The translations under genes and the position numbers were made by a program. The notes beneath the pieces are model-generated. The model worked only from the letters and a program-made list of their open reading frames with translations. It was not told the origin of the DNA and searched no databases. A stretch of DNA of 64,000 nucleotides from Trichaptum fuscoviolaceum (Eukaryota > Basidiomycota > Agaricomycetes > Hymenochaetales > Trichaptaceae), in contig CAJSYZ010000002.1 of the NCBI GenBank assembly GCA_910574455.1, positions 5,605,671 through 5,669,670 on the forward strand. The letters run 5' to 3'. This document shows, in pieces, positions 57,360 through 64,000 of this stretch. The stretch's first letter is position 1, and every line of letters starts with the position of its first letter.

Positions 57360-58057
57360 CTGCTGATACTGATCAGCGCGGTTCCCGAGTTTTAATATTA
57401 GAAATTTTTCACCTTTTGCTATTTTGAGAGCTTCATCAAGGGGTGTTCTTCACTTGGATTCTTTGCGTATCTTATGAGAGCTTTTAACAGAAGATCGATC
57501 TACCAGAAAAGAGGACGGAAGAAAAGCTTGCTTGCGAAAATGGGTAGTACAGCTGTTGAAGTCAAATTTGAACTTCCGGTGACACAATTTTCTCACGACT
57601 TTTACTACTAAACCATGATCTGCGAGATTTCAACTTTAACTCTTCTTCAGTAGCTCGCATCTTCCGAGCTTTCTCGACCGAACGAATTGAGGTAACATGT
57701 AATTGAAAGAGGCTTACTATTAGCTGGGATATATGTATGTGCATCGGTACGCTTCATACATACATAATACCATAAAGGTTGATAGATGATAACATCAAAC
57801 GGTCTATAAACGACTCGGAGGGAAGTCATGATGTGCGATATGATGGGCTTAAATTGCTGTCGCAGTGGGTTGAAAATAGAATGAGGAGCCCGGTTTCCCA
57901 AATATTCTCAAGGACTTCGGTATGGTGATCGCAACTTATCGCACCGTTTCTCGACATCAATCATCAAGCTAATGACTCGACCAAAGCTCTTTAAAAGGGA
58001 AAGGCGCTCTAGTGAGACACTGATCCTCATCTTTCTCAAGTGCAGGCTTCTTTCCAA
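57360..58057. other. divergent promoter region of dCMP deaminase and PAH gene
   Basis: Minus-strand frames at 57744-57562 and 57901-57647 are open but lack domain features and consistent splicing. Otherwise regulatory or leader DNA. Confidence 0.4.
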
Positions 58058-58582
58058 ATGTCTAACGACAACTTGAAGGAAGCCATACAACTGCCTACTC
58101 CGCCTAACAGCCAACTTGAATTAGACAACGAAGTAGTCGACCAGATGCCTTCGATAAGATTATCTCCGAACGCTACTGACTCTGGAGACGCTGTAATTAC
58201 ATCAACTGCAGGAGATGCTGCTGCCGATGCACGAAACATAGACCCAGATTTCTTGATGAAATTGGTCCAAGACTCGGTCAAGTACTTAAGTGCCGTGAAG
58301 GAGAGGCTAAATGTCGAGGATCCTGCTCATCCCGATTCAGAAAATGCACCGAAGTACGAACAATTTTTGGCCGTTTTTAAAGACCTCAAAGACAGAAAGT
58401 ACGTGATTCCTCCCCAAGTTACAAGTAATTTGTAAGTATAACTAATGTCTTACAGGATTGATGCCTGCACCACCACTTCCCGGATACTGGAAATTCTGAA
58501 GGGACACGATGACCTCATAGAAGGTTTTGCTATGTTTATACCCCCGAGTTTTGAGATGTCAGCGCCGACAGATGCCATATAA
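58058..58582 (+). CDS. small stand-alone PAH-domain (Sin3-like) protein
   Basis: Two exons, 58058-58398 and 58456-58582 (GTACGT...TTACAG, agreeing phase), 155 residues. Residues about 67-144 form one paired amphipathic helix domain: KLVQDSVKYLSAVKERL, YEQFLAVFKDLKDRK, IDACTTTSRILEILKGHDDL, IEGFAMFIPPSFEM. This order and spacing are those of a Sin3 PAH repeat. The first 60 residues are polar and disordered. Full Sin3 corepressors have three or four PAH repeats and exceed 1,000 residues; here the protein ends straight after one. It could therefore act as a free competitor for PAH-binding repressors. The start at 58058 (MSNDNLKEA) is preferred; 58040 is an in-frame alternative. Confidence 0.82.
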
Positions 58583-59940
58583 CCAGATATAGCTGTGTAA
58601 ACATACCTATTTTTGTGACATATCTTCTTGTTTCTATGATATCGATGAATGCCCATGACATGCAAGTACTTACAATCACTCCAGGTCTGGAACTTGAATT
58701 ACTTATTACAAGGTCCGCAATTGAGGGACAGTCATCCGTTTATCATTCCGTTTTTATACACAATACGGACCACAATCGCATGGTCCTCGAGATTGTTTAT
58801 GTACAAATGAGTCAAGTCAGCCTTGGTATATTCGGTACTAGTATATGGATAGTCCGACAGACAGTAAAGGGATAAAATTCAGAGCACAGGCCAAAACGGG
58901 TGTCCTATACGAACGTATATTTCGTCATCAAATTTGCGACTCTTCGAAGCTCGATGGGCTCTTGCTGAGGCGACCCCTGTGCATGATGCAGATTCTAATC
59001 GGAGAGGATGTAGGAAGCAATGCTCACCGTCTCGCTACTTCAGCATCGGTCGTTACGAATCGCAACAATAGGATACAAGTTTCGAGTTGAGCACATTTGA
59101 GTCTTGATTCCCTTATGTTCAACTGACGTTTTGATCCAAGAGCCAGCTCGAAAGCGAGTAATTTCGATAAACTTCAGTGCATTGCCGAGCCCTGTGTTGA
59201 GACCCTTCACATTAAGCGGCATTCGTGTAGTCAACCGCAAAGGCACAAGATGGTGGTATGGTCAAACAAGCCTGGAAGAAGTAGGTGTTAGTGGAAGGGT
59301 ATAAAGCAGTTTGGCCTATCGGTTCGCTGGAGCCTAGAGGAGTGAAACTCATCGTCGACAAGACTTGAGAGATGACACAGCGCCGGATTAGGTATCTAGT
59401 ATGCAGGCCGTGCCATCTCCAGCCCCCATAACGAAAGAAGATCATTCGCATGAGATGAGATGATTGTCGTCGTCGAACGGGGATTGGGGAAAATGACAAG
59501 TAGGCCAGTATCGCGAGGTTTGCTCCTGCCAACATCGGTCGTCGCCAGCACCAGCCGCAGATCTGATGATATCGTCAGCTCAGACCGCGAGATGCATATG
59601 TTAGATCTCACATAACGTACACTCAACGATCCCAGCTTCTCAACATCACCCAAGTTTGCTCAAGAATGCCCACAACCGTCTTTCCTGACTCCTTCATATC
59701 CATTCGTACGCTCGTGGGATTTACTGCACCAGAAAACAAATGTAAGATGAAAAACTGGATTTTCCTAAAGCTTTGTAGAGGTGATGGAGGCTTTGAGCTA
59801 GGTTCAGTGTGCGCAGGCTTGTTACACCCACGAATAGAATTTGCGCCGCGAAGTGTTTCCAGCGTTCATGCGACACTCCCACTAGCGGACTGAGTTTTAA
59901 GTATTGTAGGTTGTCTAAATTGAGCCCCCAATGTCTACAG
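58583..59940. other. 1.4-kb intergenic region, no gene seen
   Basis: Only short frames with no family features. Confidence 0.4.
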
Positions 59941-60297
59941 GTGAAGATTGATGTGCACACTCACGTCGTCCCCCACAACAAGCCCAGCCATAATTTCGCC
60001 CGCCTCCCAGGAAAGCGTAAGGGCACTTTGTACATACAAGTACTCTGCGCGTCGATGCTGCTCTCGAATCATCTGATTAGTACTATGGTGTCTGGAATCT
60101 ACATAGATGCCAACGTTGTACCGATTGTGTACCGAACCGCCCGAACGACTTGCTCAGTTCACACTTCACAACACATCGAACTTTACGCCCTGCATTTCAT
60201 TGCACCTAACTTTCAGTTCATCAGATCTCTGAAGCTTGGAATTCACGCACTCATATATGAACGGGTCATTGCCATCAATGTGGTCAACCGATTCTGA
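59941..60297 (+). pseudogene. amidohydrolase (ACMSD-type) N-terminal fragment
   Basis: Directly after an intron-like CTACAG acceptor the frame reads KIDVHTHVVP followed by FARLPGKR. KIDVHTH...P is the metal-binding start of the amidohydrolase-2 family that includes aminocarboxymuconate-semialdehyde decarboxylase. The resemblance ends after about 35 residues, and no other catalytic motif follows. It is probably a gene relic. Confidence 0.4.
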
Positions 60298-60873
60298 GCC
60301 AAGCATCGAGACTAGCCAAACTTCCTCGCCGTCTCTTCTCGAAATCGGGCCATTTCAAGCTCAGCCGAGTCTATGCGCCTTGGACAACCCAGAGAGTTTG
60401 CTGAAATACATAGGTGACAGAGGTTGCATCATAAGATGTTGAGTGTATGAAGTTGAAGGGATGCAGGTGGGCGAATTCTATCCGTACGCCCAACTTGAAG
60501 AAGTTGTTCTCACACCCTTTGGCAATGCTTTAGCATAATATACTCACACTATGCTGTCAAGTCATATCGCCTAGTCTTCTTACCTGACCATAATACTGCC
60601 ACCCCATTCTGTACTTGTATACTCGCATTTTCGCTATAGCTTTATGTCGCTGCTTGAATTACTTCACTGGCAAGTTGTGGAATTCTATCTGAAATGAAAT
60701 CTAAATATACCAACCACGGAATTCACGCGGGATGCCTAACTGTCGATCAGCAAGACCGAGTGTCCGAAGCCAGTATAGACTTCATCAGTAAGCAGGCCAA
60801 GAATCGAGTCACTACAAGTGTCTCTCTTCCATAAGGATGGATCGAATGACCGACGAGTTATAACTATATGAAA
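60298..60873. other. intergenic; outer part of the inverted duplication
   Basis: No gene. From about 60480 it matches the reverse complement of 23985-23700 in short exact blocks (CTGTACTTGTATA, GCTATAGCTTTATGTCG, CCACGGAATTCACGCGGG). Confidence 0.55.
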
Positions 60874-60882
60874 TATATAAAG
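60874..60882 (+). promoter_or_regulatory. probable TATA box of PhzF copy 2
   Basis: TATATAAAG, about 51-59 bp before the ATG at 60933; conserved in position with copy 1. Confidence 0.6.
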
Positions 60883-60932
60883 CATCCTACATATGCATAT
60901 ACTGTACGTCGATCACTTCTCTCCTCGCCAGG

Positions 60933-61997
60933 ATGGTAAGCACCACAACTGAAGAGGTGGCAGCCGGACTCCCATTCGTTATCGTCAACGCCTTCACAAG
61001 CTCCGTTTTCGGAGGGAACCCAGCTGCCATCCTCCTGCAAGCAGCCCCGTTCGAGGACTCGGAAACAGACACGTACCTCCAGATCGCGCGCAACATAAAC
61101 CAGCCCATCTGCGTTTTCCTGTCTCCGGCAGAGCGCACGAGTCCAGAGGAGCTGGCCACACAGAAGGCGGTGGCCTTTCGTATCCGCTGGTTCACGGGCG
61201 GGCTCGAGGTCCCGCTGTGTGGGCACGGGACGCTGGCGGCTGCGCATGCACTCTTTGAGAACCTGATCCAAGTCCCGAAGGGCGGGAAGGCGCTGGTAGA
61301 CCGGCAGGTAACGGTGCTCAAATTCGAGCTGAAGCACGGGGGCCACTTCGAGGCTCGGAGACTCGCCGGCAGCCGTGCCCTTCAGTCGGAATCGGAGGAG
61401 GCATGGAGGCAGCGGTACGAGATCGTGATGCCCTGCTTCGATCCTGTCCCTGCGAGTCCGGAGGAATTCGAGCGCGCACGGCTGGCAGTGTGCAAGGCGT
61501 TCGGGCGGCCGGACGTCAGGGTGCACTACGTCGGCGTGGCGCGCAAAGATGCAGGGAAGGGCTCGGAGATCTACCTCCTCATCGAGGTCGACGTCGAGGA
61601 GGAGCTAGGAAAAGTTGTCATAGACACGTCTGCATTCGTATGTCCTCGTCGGCCATACAAAGGCATCTCTTAATTGACATAACAGATCGCCACCGCGCCG
61701 CGCGAGGTGAATATCCTGACTTCACGCTCGCGCGTCCCAGGTATCGCATACGAGACGCGCATGTTCGCGCCCGTAGCCGGCGTTTCCGAGGACCCGGTCT
61801 GCGGAAGCGCGAACTGCACCATGGCGCCCTACTGGGCAAGAAAGCTGCCCGTATCCAACGGTGAGAGTAAGGAGATGGCGGCGCTGCAGGTGAGCAGGCG
61901 GGGAGGGCGGCTCTGGACTGAGGTAGACTGGGAGAGAAATAAAGTGCTGTTGAGGGGCGAGGCGAAACTGATGGCGAAGGGGACGATTTACTTGTGA
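60933..61997 (+). CDS. PhzF-family isomerase/epimerase-like protein, copy 2
   Basis: Two exons, 60933-61637 and 61686-61997 (GTATGT...AACAG), the same exon lengths as copy 1 and again 338 residues. The core motifs are kept: FVIVNAFTSSVFGGNPAAIL, RWFTGGLEVPLCGHGTLAAA and EDPVCGSANCTMAPYW. Differences from copy 1 concentrate in a central loop, where copy 1 has nine Glu and copy 2 has QSESEEAWRQ. The last exon is almost unchanged. No frameshift or stop, so it is probably functional, unlike the TPR and methyltransferase genes in the same duplicated block. Confidence 0.95.
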
Positions 61998-62329
61998 GCC
62001 TCTCAAGGAGATGCGTAGAGTCGTTAGATGTGAGTTGTAACAGATCTGTAAAGATGTTATTAAGAACAGATCATTTGATGTCTATGAGTTATTTGCAAGC
62101 GATGAACATCGTCTTCAGTGATTGAAAAGAAGGCAGAAAAAAAGGAGAATGAGCGTTCACTCAACTCTGAGAATCTGCCATTACACTCACATCACAGAAT
62201 ATGGGAGCAATCGCAGTTTATAAGATCAGTCACGTCTTACAAGGACTGTACATCGTGAGCAGAGCAGAGATGAGAAACGTGCAGATCGAGAGAATACTCA
62301 ATCGGAGGATCAGATTTGCTTTGCGTCTT

Positions 62330-63060
62330 CTTTTAGTTTTACGCGCTTCTTCTGTCTTCCCGGCCCCTCGAAGGTAGCACTTCAAGACATCCAGCACTTC
62401 CGCGAGACGCGTACGGAAGGAGCGCAGGTACTCTTTGTGATGTTTGCCTGAGTATCTCCACTGATTCCTGGTTCGCGGAAAGGACTTCTTCCGTGTTGCC
62501 TATCCCCTGAGACTGAGTGCTTGGTTGACTAGGCAAGTCGCAAGGTCTGGATCGAAGGAGTCGGAATGAGAAGTGGACAACCCTCTAAGGACTTTCATCG
62601 CTTCTTCGATATCTCGGACCTCGCCTTTTCTCTCTCCCTCAGTATATTAGTTATTCAGAGCGATCACGAGACCCGGCTTGAAGACCTCTGGGTCGTCTCC
62701 CTCTGATTTATTGGGATCCTTCTCGACCAGAACCGACGAGTCTCCTCCGATTCCCAGATGCTTTGCTTCGCGCTTTTCCTCCCTAATGCATCGAGTTGAA
62801 GTGAGATATTGCTCAGAGATATTGCGAGGTCCGCGCGAATAGATATAACCTCGTAGTTCGCAACAACTGGAAGCTTCCCGATGTGTACCGCTTTCTGGCT
62901 GGCGGCGGGTACTCCCTCTTTCCGTCGTGCGGCATTGCACTGGAGAGACAGCAGATTAAGCGAGGCTGCGAGAGTAGGAGCATATGTTCGGGTTCCTCGA
63001 CGGCAGCCCAGTAAATATCAGGACTGGCGTACCATTGTAAGTTCATAAGAAGATGGATCG
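62330..63060 (-). pseudogene. TPR protein pseudogene, duplicate of 19.5-21.7 kb
   Basis: Short frames alternate between reading phases but align in order with the intact TPR protein: NYEVISIRADLAISLSNIS, then SLQLDAL, EKDPNKSEGDDPEVFKPGLV, an in-frame stop after the EGEVRD region, the CDLPSQPSTQSQG region, and the terminal REEAEK-like end. At least four frameshifts or stops were seen. The N-terminal helical domain and first TPRs (about the first 300 residues) are absent: only about 370 bp separate this relic from the methyltransferase relic, against about 2.4 kb in the intact locus. Confidence 0.85.
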
Positions 63061-63439
63061 TCTGTATCTATATTCGCCTTTGTCTTCACTACGTGTCCGA
63101 ACTTTGGATAGGCTTGTCAGATAGATCCTGCATAACCAGCGTCCCCATCCATCTCGTCGTGTTTCGTCGTTGCGCAAATTCACAAATCGTGCCCTCTATA
63201 ACATGCCGATGTATGTCATTGAGAAACAACCCGTTACCAGTTTCTATGAATCACTGGTGCTCTTCTGTGCAATAATCTAAGAATGTCTGCGCAAGTGGCA
63301 ATAATTTGGATGATCGTGCTGGGAGTGGTTCGAAGACAACTTCAAGTTGAAGCCTAAAAACTTCTCAGGGTCCAGGACTTGAAGTTGAAACTGCCTCTTC
63401 TCGACCTCGCACTGAAGTGCCTTAGCAGATATCGTGGTC

Positions 63440-64000
63440 TATGCTGTCTTGTCAAACGCACCCAACCCTGACATTTATTTACCCTCTCGCATGAAAGACC
63501 AGCGATGTGATGAAATCAACAACGAGGCTGCCCAAACTTCCTCGCGTGCTCAAGCAACCTCTTCCGGAAATCCGGCCATCGCTAGAGTATCTGCGCACCC
63601 TATACAGCCCAGAGGTCCGTGGTGCACGAAGAAGACGGGTAGGCTCACATCGGGACTGAGAAAGGAGGTGCGGAACGGAAATTGGAGGAGATACGGGTGG
63701 ATAAATTTGAGCGAGACTATGCGACACGACGGCTTGCTGGACTCATATCTACTGCTCAGGACGACTCCGACCTAGAATTACAAGCTCCAATCGAAGATGC
63801 GTCTTCTCTTCTTGCACTTTTGGCAGGTCAAGCATCGTCAGGTCGCCTCACTCGTATAATTACTTTCGACTCATCAACGCTGAAGGAGATCTGGGTTACT
63901 CTTGGCGATACTCCAATGGAAACTGAGGACTACGGGATGGTACTGGGAGCGCAGACATGGGGAGGGGCGTGTGCGATGGCGGATATGAGTGTGGAAGATC
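63440..64000 (+). pseudogene. METTL21-like methyltransferase pseudogene (runs off window)
   Basis: Inverted copy of 18050-16875. LPRVLKQPLPEIRPSLEYLR and TLYSPEVRGARRRRVGSHR are readable in one frame, which then meets a stop caused by one extra base. The next frame continues KLEEIRVDKFERDYATRRLA, DASSLLALLAGQASSGRLTR and GAQTWGGACAMADMSVED to the window edge. A second phase change is needed before LPRVLK to reach the start region (YLPSRM). The SAM-binding motif lies beyond the window. The upstream sequence lacks the MITE present in the other copy. Confidence 0.85.

Overview
The window is nuclear DNA of a filamentous basidiomycete, most likely an Agaricomycete. Genes are broken by many short introns (about 45-80 bp, GT...AG). 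The families present are fungal ones: a berberine-bridge-like flavoenzyme, F-box/LRR-type proteins, TPR proteins of the fungal NLR-like type, and GtaA-type glutaminases. No bacterial features, tRNA, rRNA or CRISPR array were recognised. All gene models were spliced by hand from reading frame, GT/AG sites and codon phase.

Layout. 0-1 kb: a TPR gene fragment. 1.6-3.2 kb: a single-exon FAD oxidoreductase. 5.4-15.8 kb: two paralogous six-exon genes that join ankyrin repeats, a hydrophobic segment and a von Willebrand A domain. Between them lie a decayed unidentified gene, a 2.57-kb fold-back transposon with an 8-bp target-site duplication and 10-12-bp minisatellite arrays, and a frameshifted CSE1 (exportin-2) pseudogene. 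16.9-23.2 kb: a METTL21-like methyltransferase, a 517-bp MITE, a TPR protein and a PhzF-family enzyme. 24.3-25.9 kb: an F-box/LRR-like gene. 28.1-43.2 kb: three tandem GtaA-type glutaminase genes, all with a signal peptide and a C-terminal membrane anchor. 43.3-45.0 kb: a second F-box-type gene. 45.3-49.5 kb: a 4.1-kb terminal-inverted-repeat transposon with an 8-bp target-site duplication that carries the tail of a cytosolic Hsp70 gene. 49.6-53.8 kb: a long multi-exon gene with an XPF/Zip2-SHOC1-like C-terminus. 54.3-55.3 kb: an orphan gene. 55.9-57.4 kb: deoxycytidylate deaminase (seven exons). 58.1-58.6 kb: a small stand-alone Sin3-type PAH protein. 60.5-64 kb: an inverted, partly decayed copy of the PhzF-TPR-methyltransferase block.

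The main architectural result is that inverted segmental duplication (about 16.9-24.0 kb against 60.5 kb to the window end). It includes intergenic DNA, so it is a DNA-level event. PhzF is intact in both copies. In the distal copy the TPR and methyltransferase genes have decayed. The proximal copy gained a MITE, and the distal copy preserves the corresponding empty site. The other notable features are the ankyrin-vWA pair, the membrane-anchored glutaminase trio (the third member lacks several introns) and the two CACCT-ended transposons.
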